Shown in pieces: positions 1 to 8,070 of a DNA stretch of 64,000 nt. Source of the stretch: Marinobacter fonticola (GTDB taxonomy: Bacteria > Pseudomonadota > Gammaproteobacteria > Pseudomonadales > Oleiphilaceae); the NCBI RefSeq assembly GCF_008122265.1, contig NZ_CP043042.1:3410001-3474000 (forward strand), read 5' to 3'. Within the stretch, counting starts at the first letter, position 1, and each line of letters begins with the position of its first letter. Under the pieces are notes generated by a model. That model was not told the origin of the DNA, did not search any database, and saw only the letters and a list, made by a program, of their open reading frames with translations. Position numbers and translations under genes: made by a program.

Positions 1-42
1 AGATTGTGTATAAAAGTCGAGTGCCATACACATAGGTGCATC

Positions 43-237
43 ATGAGAACTAACATAGTCATTGACGACCAGTTAATGGCCGAAGCCCTCAAAGCCTCCG
101 GTTACGAAACCAAAAAAGAGGCCGTCGAGCAAGGCCTGAAACTTCTGGTCCAGCTTAGCAAGCAGCAGGAAATTCGGAAGTTGCGTGGCAAGATCAAGTG
201 GGAAGGCGATTTGGACGAAATGCGAACTGCCCGATGA
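43..237 (+). CDS. vapB: VapB-type antitoxin (DUF2191 / ribbon-helix-helix-like)
   Basis: A 64-residue protein starting MRTNIVIDDQLM, the usual opening of VapB antitoxins of the type II toxin-antitoxin class. The N-terminal part should form the DNA-binding ribbon-helix-helix; the Lys/Arg/Asp-rich C-terminus should wrap the toxin. The ATG at 43 is chosen because the family begins at MRTN; the reading frame is open further upstream but without family similarity. Its stop codon overlaps the start of the PIN-domain toxin gene (ATGA at 234), typical of translationally coupled vapBC. By family knowledge, VapB neutralises VapC and represses its own promoter. The gene sits in the outermost visible integron cassette and runs opposite to the attC orientation of that array. 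Confidence 0.85.
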   Translation: MRTNIVIDDQLMAEALKASGYETKKEAVEQGLKLLVQLSKQQEIRKLRGKIKWEGDLDEMRTAR

Positions 238-635
238 TCCTGGTAGACACTAGCGTTTGGATCGACTATTTCAATGGAGTCAACAACCCGCAAACTGATC
301 TGCTGGATGCTTCGATAGTCCAAGGTTCGGTTGCTATTGGAGACCTCATATTTTTGGAAATCCTCCAAGGCATCCGCAACGACAAACAATATCGCCAAAC
401 CAAGCAAAGCCTGCTCGCTCTAGATCAGTATGAAATGTTTGGCAAAGAAATGGCAGCTAAGTGCGCCGACAACTATCGAGCGCTACGAAAAAAAGGCATC
501 ACGATCAGAAAAACTGCCGACGTGATCATCGCGACATTCTGTATAGAGAAAGAGCTGCCCCTGCTGTTTTTGGATCGCGACTTCATCCCCTTTGTTGATC
601 ACCTTGGACTTGAGCCTGCTCTGAGAGAAACATAA
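234..635 (+). CDS. vapC: VapC-type PIN-domain ribonuclease toxin
   Basis: A 133-residue PIN-domain protein opening MILVDTSVWIDYF, with the first acidic residue of the PIN active site in VDTS. Further acidic positions lie in GDLIFLEILQG, in TADVIIATFCIE and in LFLDRDF. These residues bind Mg2+/Mn2+ in VapC toxins, which cut RNA (often initiator tRNA or rRNA loops). Length is normal for the family, so the toxin looks intact. The ATG at 234 overlaps the vapB stop by the classic ATGA. The stop TAA lies inside an attC core (CATAAC), the tight packing seen at cassette ends. The RNA target cannot be predicted from the sequence. Confidence 0.88.
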   Translation: MILVDTSVWIDYFNGVNNPQTDLLDASIVQGSVAIGDLIFLEILQGIRNDKQYRQTKQSLLALDQYEMFGKEMAAKCADNYRALRKKGITIRKTADVIIATFCIEKELPLLFLDRDFIPFVDHLGLEPALRET

Positions 636-715
636 CGCCCGCCATAAACGGCGGCCCGACAGGGGCGTCCGGTGGAGGCCGTAGGCCGGAACGAATTTGA
701 TGGCCTTGTTAGGGC
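631..715 (-). other. attC-type integron recombination site 1
   Basis: An 85-bp imperfect palindrome between vapC and yefM. Read on the minus strand it starts GCCCTAACAAGG (R'' side) and ends GGCGTTATG (R' side), the normal attC polarity. The inner arms pair as CGTTTATGGC against CGAATTTGATGGC, with unpaired extra bases on one side, as expected of extrahelical bases. Decisive detail: the R'' complement at 708-715 (GTTAGGGC) is identical to the complement of the cassette edge at 1281-1288, as it must be if 636-1287 was once a free circular cassette. Confidence 0.75.
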
Positions 716-761
716 CTTTGCGCTATAGTTGTACGGAGTTTCCGTACGTAATGGTGCAATT

Positions 762-1034
762 ATGGATATCATCAGTGTAAACAAATTCAGAGACAACCTG
801 AAAAGCCTTGTAGAGCAGGTTATTAGTAGACACGAGCCCCTCAAGGTGACACGTCGTGCCGGAGAGGCTTTCGTGATCATGAGTGCTGAAGACTGGGAAA
901 GAGAGCAAGAAACTCTCCATGTCCTTCAGAACCGAGACCTGATGCAACAAATTGCGGCCTCCATCGATACTCACAGCCGTAGCCAGGGATACACACCTGA
1001 TGATGAGCAGATGAATGAGATCACTGGTATTTGA
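762..1034 (+). CDS. yefM: YefM/Phd-family antitoxin
   Basis: A 90-residue antitoxin of the Phd/YefM fold. The protein opens MDIISVNKFRDNLK and continues with HEPLKVTRRAGEAFVIMS and AEDWEREQETLHVL, the regular YefM pattern: an N-terminal dimerisation and DNA-binding domain, then an extended toxin-binding C-terminus. The start at 762 is set by the family N-terminus; an in-frame codon at 729 lies inside the likely promoter. The gene overlaps the toxin gene by 20 bp (1015-1034), so the two are co-translated. By family knowledge it represses its own promoter, with the toxin as co-repressor. It lies in integron cassette 636-1287, pointing against the cassette's attC orientation, and so needs its own promoter in 716-761. 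Confidence 0.88.
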   Translation: MDIISVNKFRDNLKSLVEQVISRHEPLKVTRRAGEAFVIMSAEDWEREQETLHVLQNRDLMQQIAASIDTHSRSQGYTPDDEQMNEITGI

Positions 1035-1287
1035 GGGCAACACTTGGGAAGCCTATGAAAAGATGCGCGAAAAAGACCAGAGGCTGCACAAAGCCCTCCG
1101 CAAGCTGCTGAAAGAAATGCTACGGTCTGAAGATCCATCCGCTGGCATCGGCAAACCTGAACCACTCAAACACAATTTATCAGGCTTGTGGTCAAGACGC
1201 ATCTCACAGAAGGACAGGCTGATATATCGGTTCGATGACAGATCCATTTATATTTTTGCCATTGGGGGACACTACGACCAGCCCTAA
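1015..1287 (+). CDS. yoeB: YoeB/Txe-family mRNA interferase toxin
   Basis: A 90-residue toxin of the RelE superfamily, Txe/YoeB branch. Marks of the branch are the N-terminal pattern F-E-x-x-W-x-x-Y, the KPEPLKHNLSGLWSRRIS block and the C-terminal IYIFAIGGHYDQP (usually ...CRGHY in YoeB). YoeB enters the ribosomal A site and cuts mRNA; the conserved central Glu, Arg and C-terminal His-Tyr form the active site, and comparable residues are present. Length matches the family (84-90). The start ATG lies inside yefM, in another frame. The stop TAA at 1285 falls in the core of the next attC-type site, so the gene fills its cassette completely. Confidence 0.88.
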   Translation: MRSLVFEGNTWEAYEKMREKDQRLHKALRKLLKEMLRSEDPSAGIGKPEPLKHNLSGLWSRRISQKDRLIYRFDDRSIYIFAIGGHYDQP

Positions 1288-1354
1288 CGCCTTGCTCACC
1301 GGAAAATTAGGAGCGCAGCGAGTAATTTTTCCGAGTGCAGCAACTTGTTATCAC
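1283..1354 (-). other. attC-type integron recombination site 2
   Basis: A 72-bp imperfect palindrome between yoeB and the HEPN-like gene. On the minus strand it begins GTGATAACAAG and ends GGCGTTAGGG. The arms are unusually clear: CTTGCTCACCGGAAAATTA pairs with TAATTTTTCCGAGTGCAGCAACTTG, leaving single unpaired bases on one arm, around a GC-rich loop. This is the folded-strand shape bound by integron integrases. Its R'' complement (GTTATCA at 1347-1353) equals the outer edge of the neighbouring cassette at 1962-1968. Confidence 0.8.
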
Positions 1355-1957
1355 CTATGAGACCTGACATTCGGCTACGATATGCTGTTCAAGGGCCGGT
1401 TTTATCTCTTCAATATCTCTTTTGATCTCTGTGAAGAGTTCTGTCCCCTCCTCGAGCCTAGCGCGCAAGGTTGGATGATTGAAAGGAGTGCCATTACGGG
1501 TGCTTGGATACTTCAGCGATTGATAAAACAAGTCCATGTCAGCTTTGGAGTTGTGACAAAACTCCTGCAGAATGACATGCAATTTCGGAGTTTCTATGTA
1601 CCTCGAATAAAACTTGTTGAGTAGTGGATCGATGTATAACTCATCAACCCGGTTCGCAAGTTTGGATAGCTCATGGCCACCCCGCGTACCTTTGCCTTTC
1701 GCAGCTATCAGGGCTTTTAGGCTTAACTCAATTCCATGATAAAAATTGAAAAGCACTGGTTCAGCTATGCGTAAATCAGACCATTTTGTATGATTCTCGA
1801 ACTCGGATTGCGTCGCGTTATGAAAGCCTTCGTACGCCAGCGAACTGTGGTTTCCAGACTTCGCCAACTCATCTGCCGAATTGACAACTAGCTGCCAAAA
1901 ATTAAAGCAGAGGCTGATTAATTTGATAGGTTCGAGCTCATTCATTGTTCTCTGCAC
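1355..1957 (-). CDS. HEPN-like cassette protein of unknown function
   Basis: A 200-residue protein I do not recognise as a named family. Residues about 60-105 read like a HEPN-type helical bundle: FNFYHGIELSLKALI, a Gly-rich turn and GHELSKLANRV. The rest is predicted helical and charged, without signal peptide or membrane segment. A canonical HEPN ribonuclease motif (R-x4-6-H) is not evident, so nuclease activity should not be assumed. The gene points with the cassette polarity (minus strand), unlike the two toxin-antitoxin modules. Its TAG stop directly abuts the attC R'' site (TAGGTGATAAC). Start is either 1957 or the Met at 1945. HEPN proteins are common in defence and toxin systems, so such a role is possible but only inferred. 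Confidence 0.6.
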   Translation of the reverse strand: MQRTMNELEPIKLISLCFNFWQLVVNSADELAKSGNHSSLAYEGFHNATQSEFENHTKWSDLRIAEPVLFNFYHGIELSLKALIAAKGKGTRGGHELSKLANRVDELYIDPLLNKFYSRYIETPKLHVILQEFCHNSKADMDLFYQSLKYPSTRNGTPFNHPTLRARLEEGTELFTEIKRDIEEIKPALEQHIVAECQVS

Positions 1958-1960
1958 CTA

Positions 1961-1968
1961 TTGATAAC
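1961..1968 (-). other. Cassette edge / possible attI remnant
   Basis: On the minus strand this reads GTTATCAA and matches over seven bases the R'' complement of the attC at 1283-1354. It therefore marks the start of cassette 1288-1967, with the crossover between G1968 and T1967. The bases to its right (1969 onward) show no attC-like palindrome, so this could be the attI side of an array or the scar where the platform was lost. Confidence 0.55.
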
Positions 1969-2262
1969 TTTGTATATGAGTCCCCAAGACCGATATCTCG
2001 GCGACCGATATCTCATCTCAGAATTGCGTTCAAAACTAGCTCGCAACCCTTGGTACGTCAACGTTTAAGACACATTGGTGCAGGGTCGTCTTCCTGACAA
2101 AACGGTCGCCACGACTCATATCCCCATTCTCACTCACCAACACAAACCTATGTTTTATATACGAAAACAGCACATTCTTAGGATCAACCGAAAATCACGG
2201 TCACGATGACCGTTTTTCCTGCCAACTCAACGTCATGTAGCGAAAACGGAACCACCAAGAGC
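1969..2262. other. Intergenic stretch between cassette array and cys operon
   Basis: About 290 bp without a convincing gene. It includes a short direct repeat (GACCGATATCTC at 1989 and again near 2005, separated by GGC). If an integron platform existed, intI should be here or just beyond, but there is no room for it before cysA. Confidence 0.5.
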
Positions 2263-2286
2263 AAAAACGCCAGCAAAACGCTGGCG
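2263..2286 (-). terminator. Rho-independent terminator of the sulfate operon
   Basis: On the minus strand a 7-bp stem CGCCAGC / GCTGGCG with a five-base loop is followed at once by TTTTT. It lies about 40 bp after the cysA stop and is the natural end of the sbp-cysT-cysW-cysA transcript. Confidence 0.85.
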
Positions 2287-2324
2287 CCTGATAACCCTAT
2301 TTTCTTAAGCCAGGACTATTTATC

Positions 2325-3416
2325 TTACCGCCACTCCAACGTCCGAGGCTCCCCCACATGCTCACAAAACAAATGCCCCACATCCGGCACCGCATAGCAC
2401 CGGTCCCCACGCTGGGGCCTACGAGCATTAAACTCCGTATGACTAATCCCCACCTCCCAAAGCTCCTCACAGGCCCAGCCGTCCGGCTTAAGTTCCACCC
2501 GCACTTCCGCCCCAATCAGGCTGATCGCTTCTATTCGAAACGGCAGGTGAGCATGCTCGCTAGGTTCCTGGGTCAGGCGCACCTCATGGGGCCGCAGGTA
2601 TAGCTGGGCATCGTCGTTCTCACACCCTTCAGGCAACCGCACCCAGGCGTCGCCCTGGCGCATGGTGCCTTCACTAATCTTCCCGGAGAGCACGTTAACC
2701 TGCCCAAGAAACTCAAACACGAAGCGACTGTCCGGCCGGGCGTAGAGTTCCAGCGGGGAATCAACTTGCTCAATGCGGCCGCTGCTCATGACGACCACTT
2801 GATCGGAGAGTTCCAGCGCTTCTTCCTGATCGTGAGTGACGAACACACTGGTGAAGTGCAGCTCGTCGTGCAGGTTGCGGAGCCAGCGGCGCAGGTCTTT
2901 GCGGACTTTGGCGTCTAGGGCGCCGAAGGGTTCGTCCAGCAGGAGGATTTCCGGGCGCATGGCCATGGCGCGGGCGAGCGCGATGCGCTGTTTCTGGCCG
3001 CCGGAGAGCTGCGCGGGGTAACGGTTGGCGAGATGGTCGAGCTGGACCATTTCCAGCAGTTCTTTTACCCGCTTGCGGATTTCGGGCTTGTTGGGCCGCT
3101 CCTTGCGGGGCAGTACGTCCAGGCCGAAGGCGACGTTCTGGGCCACGGTCATGTGGCGGAACAGGGCGTAGTGCTGGAATACGAAGCCTACGCGACGGTC
3201 CCGCACGTGCAGTTGGGTGACGTCCCGGCCGCTGAACAGGATCTTGCCCTGTTGCGGGGTTTCCAGGCCGGCGATGATGCGCAGCAGTGTGGTCTTGCCG
3301 GAGCCGGACGGGCCCAGCAGCGCGGTGAGCTGGCCATCGGGGATGGTCAGGTCGATGTCGTGCAGCGCCTGGAAGTTGTCGAAAAACTTGTTGATGCCCT
3401 GGATTTCGATACTCAT
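2325..3416 (-). CDS. cysA: Sulfate/thiosulfate ABC importer ATPase CysA
   Basis: A 363-residue ABC ATPase, the usual CysA length. Walker A is GPSGSGKTT near residue 36, the signature [14 protein letters not shown] near 135, and Walker [13 protein letters not shown] near 155, followed by the switch His in [10 protein letters not shown]. The C-terminal ~120 residues form the TOBE-like regulatory domain of the CysA/MalK group. The protein sits on the cytoplasmic face and powers import of sulfate and thiosulfate through CysT/CysW. It is the last gene of a four-gene minus-strand operon, nine bases after cysW, and is followed by a clear terminator. No key residue is missing. The operon is probably activated by CysB under sulfur limitation, but I could not identify a CysB site. 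Confidence 0.96.
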   Translation of the reverse strand: MSIEIQGINKFFDNFQALHDIDLTIPDGQLTALLGPSGSGKTTLLRIIAGLETPQQGKILFSGRDVTQLHVRDRRVGFVFQHYALFRHMTVAQNVAFGLDVLPRKERPNKPEIRKRVKELLEMVQLDHLANRYPAQLSGGQKQRIALARAMAMRPEILLLDEPFGALDAKVRKDLRRWLRNLHDELHFTSVFVTHDQEEALELSDQVVVMSSGRIEQVDSPLELYARPDSRFVFEFLGQVNVLSGKISEGTMRQGDAWVRLPEGCENDDAQLYLRPHEVRLTQEPSEHAHLPFRIEAISLIGAEVRVELKPDGWACEELWEVGISHTEFNARRPQRGDRCYAVPDVGHLFCEHVGEPRTLEWR

Positions 3417-3425
3417 GGAAAACCC

Positions 3426-4256
3426 TTAATTACGGCTTTGGCGCCATTCGACGATGGCCTTCACGACGAGAGTGATCAGCGCGATGGCCGCCAGCAGTGA
3501 CGAAGCTGCGAACGCACCGGCCGTGTTGTAGTCCTGGTACAGCAGTTCCACGTGTAGCGGCAGGGTGTTGGTCTCGCCGCGGATATTGCCGGAGACCACC
3601 GACACCGCGCCGAACTCGCCCACCGCACGGGCGTTGGTGAGGATCACCCCGTAGATCAGCGCCCAGCGGATATTCGGCAGGGTAACGCGGCGGAACAGTT
3701 GCCAGCCGGATGCACCCAGTACCACGCCGGCCTCTTCCTCTTCCCTGCCCTGTTGCTGCATCAGCGGGATCAGTTCACGCGCCACGAAGGGACAGGTGAC
3801 GAACACGGTCACCATCACGATGCCAGGCCAGGAAAACATGAGCTGGATGTCGTACTGGCCCAGCCATTGCCCGACCCAGCCGTTGCTGCCGTAGAGCAGC
3901 AGATACAGCAAACCGGCGACAACCGGTGAAACGGCAAAGGGGATGTCGATCAACGTCGCGAGCAGCTTGCGCCCGGGGAAGCGGAAGCGGGTCACCAGCC
4001 AGGCCAGGAATACGCCGAACACCATGTTCAGCGGCACGGTGAATAGCGCGACGAACAGGGTCAGACCGATGGCGTCAAGGGTGTATTCGTCGAAGATATT
4101 GCCGATGTAACCCGCCCAGCCTTCAGCGAAGGCCTGGATGAAGATCAGCACCAGCGGCATGAACAGGAACAGCACGGTCAGCGTTCCGGCCACGCCGATG
4201 AGCGTGCGGCGAACGACCGGGCTATCCCCAACGCGGCGGTGTTTTGGTGTGCCCAT
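3426..4256 (-). CDS. cysW: Sulfate ABC importer permease CysW
   Basis: A 276-residue inner-membrane permease with about six transmembrane segments. The EAA loop that contacts CysA lies in the stretch EEEAGVVLGASGWQLFRRV, followed by the conserved LTNARAVGEFGAVSVVSGN block typical of CysW. It pairs with CysT to form the sulfate channel. It begins three bases after cysT ends and is followed nine bases later by cysA, so the three are co-translated. Length and motifs are normal. Confidence 0.95.
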   Translation of the reverse strand: MGTPKHRRVGDSPVVRRTLIGVAGTLTVLFLFMPLVLIFIQAFAEGWAGYIGNIFDEYTLDAIGLTLFVALFTVPLNMVFGVFLAWLVTRFRFPGRKLLATLIDIPFAVSPVVAGLLYLLLYGSNGWVGQWLGQYDIQLMFSWPGIVMVTVFVTCPFVARELIPLMQQQGREEEEAGVVLGASGWQLFRRVTLPNIRWALIYGVILTNARAVGEFGAVSVVSGNIRGETNTLPLHVELLYQDYNTAGAFAASSLLAAIALITLVVKAIVEWRQSRN

Positions 4257-4259
4257 CCC

Positions 4260-5132
4260 TCAACCCCCGTGCAGACGCTTGAGATAGCGACCCTGCCAGA
4301 CGTTGATCGCCAACAGCAACAACAGCGAGACGGTCATCACCACGGCGGCGATGGCGCTCGCGGCCGGAAAGTCATATTCCTCAAGGCGCACAAAGATCAT
4401 CAGGCTGATCACTTCACTGACGTAGGGCGAGTTACCGGCGATGAAGATCACCGCACCGTATTCGCCCAGGCTGCGAGCGAAAGACAGGGCGCCACCGGTA
4501 ACCACGGCAGGCCACAGCGTGGGGAACAGGATCCTGCGGAATACGGTCATGTCGGACGCTCCCAGGCTCATGGCCGCTTCTTCGTCTTCCGGCGCCAGTT
4601 CTTCCAGCACCGGCTGCACCGTTCGCACCACGAAAGGTACGCTGGTGAAGGCCATGGCGACCACAATCCCGAGCGGCGTATAGGCCACTTCGATGCCCAG
4701 CTTGGCGAGATACTGTCCATACCAGCCGTTCTCCGCGAAAAGCGTCGCCAGGGTGATACCCGCAACGGCCGTTGGCAGCGCGAACGGCAGATCCATGATG
4801 GCATCCAGCAGGCGCTTGCCGGGGAACTCGTATCGCACCAGCACCCAGGCCATGAGCAGGCCGAATACGCAGTTGAACAGGGAGGCCGCCAGCGCGGCCA
4901 GAGCCGTGACCTTGTAGGAAGCCACCACGCGCGGGTCGGTGATCACGAACCAGAACTGATCCCAGCCCATGCCTGCGGTGCGAATGACCAGACCGCTGAT
5001 GGGCAGCAGCAGAACCAGGCTGATAAAGAAAAGCGAAATGCCGAGGCTCAGTCCGAACCCCGGCAATACGCGTTTGGTGGCGGACGCGCTCAGCCGTTTG
5101 GCCGGGCGCTCCGAGACGTCAGTGGTGGCCAT
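4260..5132 (-). CDS. cysT: Sulfate ABC importer permease CysT (CysU)
   Basis: A 290-residue inner-membrane permease with a ~25-residue cytoplasmic N-terminus and about six transmembrane segments. The EAA loop reads EEAAMSLGASDMTVFRRI and is followed by GGALSFARSLGEYGAVIFIAG, diagnostic of CysT. It forms a heterodimer with CysW and receives sulfate from the periplasmic binding protein encoded immediately upstream (18-bp gap). The gene order sbp-cysT-cysW-cysA is the common proteobacterial one. Nothing unusual is seen. Confidence 0.95.
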   Translation of the reverse strand: MATTDVSERPAKRLSASATKRVLPGFGLSLGISLFFISLVLLLPISGLVIRTAGMGWDQFWFVITDPRVVASYKVTALAALAASLFNCVFGLLMAWVLVRYEFPGKRLLDAIMDLPFALPTAVAGITLATLFAENGWYGQYLAKLGIEVAYTPLGIVVAMAFTSVPFVVRTVQPVLEELAPEDEEAAMSLGASDMTVFRRILFPTLWPAVVTGGALSFARSLGEYGAVIFIAGNSPYVSEVISLMIFVRLEEYDFPAASAIAAVVMTVSLLLLLAINVWQGRYLKRLHGG

Positions 5133-5150
5133 GGATCAAGTGGGAATCCT

Positions 5151-6188
5151 TTAGCGCTGGCGCTGAAGCTGATCCAGCTTGCCGCCGCTGGCGAAGTGGG
5201 TCTCCATGGCCTCTTCCCAACTGCCGGCGATCTCGTCGATGGGCAGCAGTTTCAGGTCGGGGAACTTGTCCGCCACTTCTTTCTTGACGGTCTCGTCGTG
5301 CACCCGGTAGTTGAAGCCGGCGAGCATGCGCTGGGCTTCTTCGGAATAGAGGTACTCAAGATATTCTTTGGCCAGCTTCTCGGTGCCTTTCTTCTCGATG
5401 TTCTTGTCGATCCAGGCAACCGGGAATTCCGCCAGGAAGCTCACCTTCGGCACAATTACTTCGAAGTTCTTGTCCGGGTTCAGCTCGGGGATGTTGTTGA
5501 CCTCGGATTCGAAGGTCAGCAGTACATCGCCCAGACCGCGCTCGACAAAGGTGGTGGTGGCGCCACGTCCGCCGGAATCGAAGACTTTTACGTGGCCCAG
5601 CAGGTCGCTCATGAACTGGTCGATCTTCTCCTGATCGTCGCCGAATTGCTCCTGGGCGTAACCCAGCGCGGCGAGATAGGTATAGCGGCCGTTACCGGAG
5701 GTCTTCGGGTTGGGCATGATCAGCTCGACGTCTTCGCGGATCAGGTCGTCCCAGTTCTGGATGTTTTTCGGGTTACCGTCGCGCACCAGGAAGGCCATGG
5801 TGGAGTAGTACGGCGAGCTGTTGTTGGGCAAACGTGACGCCCAGTCGTCCGGGATCAGGTTGCCACGCTCGGCGAGGATGTTGACGTCGGTGACCTGGTT
5901 GTAGGTGACCACGTCCGCGTCCAGTCCCTGCAGGATGGCGCGTGCCTGCTTGGAGGAACCGGAATGTGACTGCTGGATGTTAACCGTTTCGCCGGTCTTC
6001 TCTTGCCAGTGTTTGGCGAACATCTGGTTGTATTCAGCGAACAGCTCCCGGGCGATATCGTAGGAGGAGTTCAGCAGTTCGCGCTCCTGCGCGGAGGCGG
6101 GTCCGCCGGCCAGGGAAAATACCAGTGCCAGGGCACTGAACCACAGGCCTTTGCGGAGTTTGAGTGTCGATAAGATGGCGTTCGGCAT
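5151..6188 (-). CDS. sbp: Periplasmic sulfate-binding protein
   Basis: A 345-residue type 2 periplasmic binding protein of the Sbp/CysP family. A Sec signal peptide is visible: positively charged start, hydrophobic [15 protein letters not shown], cleavage after PASA before [11 protein letters not shown]. The mature protein begins with [13 protein letters not shown] and contains [14 protein letters not shown] and [18 protein letters not shown], family blocks whose Ser and backbone amides bind sulfate. It delivers sulfate to CysTWA and is the first gene of the operon, so the promoter should lie in the 340 bp shared with the divergent symporter gene. A GGGAG ribosome site precedes the ATG. Sbp (sulfate) and CysP (thiosulfate) cannot be told apart with certainty from sequence alone. 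Confidence 0.93.
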   Translation of the reverse strand: MPNAILSTLKLRKGLWFSALALVFSLAGGPASAQERELLNSSYDIARELFAEYNQMFAKHWQEKTGETVNIQQSHSGSSKQARAILQGLDADVVTYNQVTDVNILAERGNLIPDDWASRLPNNSSPYYSTMAFLVRDGNPKNIQNWDDLIREDVELIMPNPKTSGNGRYTYLAALGYAQEQFGDDQEKIDQFMSDLLGHVKVFDSGGRGATTTFVERGLGDVLLTFESEVNNIPELNPDKNFEVIVPKVSFLAEFPVAWIDKNIEKKGTEKLAKEYLEYLYSEEAQRMLAGFNYRVHDETVKKEVADKFPDLKLLPIDEIAGSWEEAMETHFASGGKLDQLQRQR

Positions 6189-6529
6189 AGCGGGCAGCGC
6201 TCCCTGTTTGCTCAGAAACGTATATATTCACTTGAAGAATAAAGGAAGTGTTCGTTTAGAACCGAAAGATAAGGCACTGACGGCAAAACAACAATGCCGT
6301 GCATAGATGATTTCCGCCTGTGATTGGAACCGGCGGTTATAAAGGTAGGTTGCTCAAGGAAAACGCATTAAAACCTCGCCATAAACCGGTGGATTCTTTG
6401 ACAACAGGCCCGCCAGTTGCTGCATTGAGAGTGAGCGGTTATTGCTGGCGACATGGATGTTGGGTCCCCGAGGTTTCTTTAGCTGTCATCGCTTTGCGGC
6501 CGCATCACCCCTTTCTGGGAGGTGCTGTT
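6189..6529. promoter_or_regulatory. Divergent control region between sbp and the symporter gene
   Basis: 341 bp separate the start codons of sbp (minus) and the alanine-type symporter (plus). Both promoters must lie here. The part next to sbp is AT-rich (ACGTATATATTCA near 6220). I saw no convincing riboswitch or palindromic operator. Confidence 0.5.
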
Positions 6530-7933
6530 TTGAAAGCTATCGAGTCATTCCTGCAATCGGTTTCGAATTTTCTCTGGGGACCCCCGCTGATTATCCTATT
6601 GGTCGGCGGCGGCTTATTTTTCCTGATTTATTCCCGGGCTCTGCCCTACCGCCACTTCGGACATGCCATTCAGATCCTGCGCGGCAAGCATGATCGGGCT
6701 AGCGATCCCGGCGATATTACCCACTTCCAGGCCTTGTCCGCGGCGCTGTCCGGCACGCTGGGCATGGGCAACATTGCCGGCGTCGCCTTTGCCGTGAGTT
6801 ATGGCGGCCCCAGCACCGTGGTGTGGATGTGGGTCACCGCGCTGGTGGGCGTAGCTACCAAGTTTTTTACCTGCTCGCTGGCGATCATGTACCGCGGCAA
6901 GGACAGCAAAGGCGATATCCAGGGCGGCCCGATGTACGTGATCCGGGAAGGTTTGAGCCGGCGTTGGTATCCACTGGCGATCTTTTTCTGCGTGGCGGGG
7001 CTGATCGGTACCTTGCCTGTATTCCAGGTCAACCAGCTTACCGAAACCATGCGCGATGCCATTCTTCTGCCCTACGACGTGATCGGCGAAGATCAAGTCA
7101 CCGTCTTTAATTTCTGGTTCGGTCTGGTTATTGCGGCACTGGTGGCCTGTGTCATCTTTGGCGGCGTCAAACGGGTGGGTTATTTCGCCGCCCGGCTGGT
7201 GCCGACGATGGTGGTGGCTTACTTACTGTGTGTGATCGCCATTCTGGTGGTCAACGCGTCCCAGGTTCTGCCCGCCCTGGGCACCATCTTCACCCATGCC
7301 CTGCAGAGCGATTTCTCGTCTGTGGCCGCGGGCGGCTTTATGGGCGTGATTATCACGGGGATACGGCAGGGGGCGTTTTCCAACGAAGCGGGTATCGGCA
7401 CCGAAGTCATGGCCCACGGCGCAGCGCGTACCAAAGAGCCCATACGGGAAGGCCTCGTCGCCATGATGGGACCGGTTATCGATACGCTTATCGTCTGTAC
7501 CCTGACCGCGCTGGTGCTGATTACCACCGGCGCCTGGCAAGGCGGCAAAGATTCAGGCAGCTCCGATGTTGCCGGCGCCGCCATGACCGCCCAGGCCTTC
7601 GCGGATTCTCTAGGCGCTGTCGGCCCGTGGATCATCATGGTGCTCGTTACAGTGTTCAGCATGAGCACAATGTTTACCTTCTGGTACTACGGCGCCAAAT
7701 GCCTGGGCTTCATGATCGGTGCCGAACACCAGCATGGGTACAAGTACGTCTACATCGTGTTAATCGTGGTGGGCGCGGTGATTTCCCTCAAGGCGGTGGT
7801 GTTCCTGATCACCGCAGGTTATGCCCTAATGGCGATCCCGACCATGGTGGCTTCGCTGCTGCTTGCGCCCAAAGTCATGGATGCCGCCAAACGCTACTTT
7901 GCCGGAGAGGTGGATAGTAGAAACGAACAGTAG
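6530..7933 (+). CDS. Sodium:alanine/glycine symporter (AGCS family)
   Basis: A 467-residue inner-membrane amino-acid/Na+ symporter. The start is taken as TTG at 6530, because GGGAGG lies eight bases upstream and the protein then begins KAIESFLQSV...WGPPL like other family members; the open frame reaches back to 6320 but that part has no family similarity. Marker motifs are ALSGTLGMGNIAGVA near residue 80, GGPMYVIREGL, and FSNEAGIGTEV, where the Asn and backbone help bind Na+ and substrate. About ten to eleven transmembrane segments are visible. It probably imports alanine or glycine; exact substrate is inferred. The last codons run into a 13-bp tandem repeat tract (VDSRNEQ tail), so the C-terminus may vary between strains. 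Confidence 0.92.
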   Translation: MKAIESFLQSVSNFLWGPPLIILLVGGGLFFLIYSRALPYRHFGHAIQILRGKHDRASDPGDITHFQALSAALSGTLGMGNIAGVAFAVSYGGPSTVVWMWVTALVGVATKFFTCSLAIMYRGKDSKGDIQGGPMYVIREGLSRRWYPLAIFFCVAGLIGTLPVFQVNQLTETMRDAILLPYDVIGEDQVTVFNFWFGLVIAALVACVIFGGVKRVGYFAARLVPTMVVAYLLCVIAILVVNASQVLPALGTIFTHALQSDFSSVAAGGFMGVIITGIRQGAFSNEAGIGTEVMAHGAARTKEPIREGLVAMMGPVIDTLIVCTLTALVLITTGAWQGGKDSGSSDVAGAAMTAQAFADSLGAVGPWIIMVLVTVFSMSTMFTFWYYGAKCLGFMIGAEHQHGYKYVYIVLIVVGAVISLKAVVFLITAGYALMAIPTMVASLLLAPKVMDAAKRYFAGEVDSRNEQ

Positions 7934-7980
7934 AAACGGATAGTAGAAACGGATAGTAGAAGCGAACAGGAGAAGCGGAT
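7916..7980 (+). repeat. Five 13-bp tandem repeats across the symporter stop codon
   Basis: Five consecutive copies of a 13-bp unit: AGTAGAAACGAAC, AGTAGAAACGGAT twice, AGTAGAAGCGAAC and AGGAGAAGCGGAT. The stop TAG at 7931-7933 is part of the second copy. A core GAAGCGGATAG resembles repeats at 9593 and 16715. Confidence 0.85.
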
Positions 7981-8070
7981 AGTTGGTGCGATTCGCCGGG
8001 AGCGTTTGATCGGCGCGGCACGCTCAGCCCTTGGCGAACCCTCTTTAGGGCCTCTCTTAAGGGCCTCGCT

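Noticed and set aside
4239..5837. A 532-codon open frame on the plus strand opposite cysT and sbp
   Set aside because: It is the antisense shadow of well-supported sulfate transport genes, is rich in His/Gln/Arg/Gly, and shows no domain.
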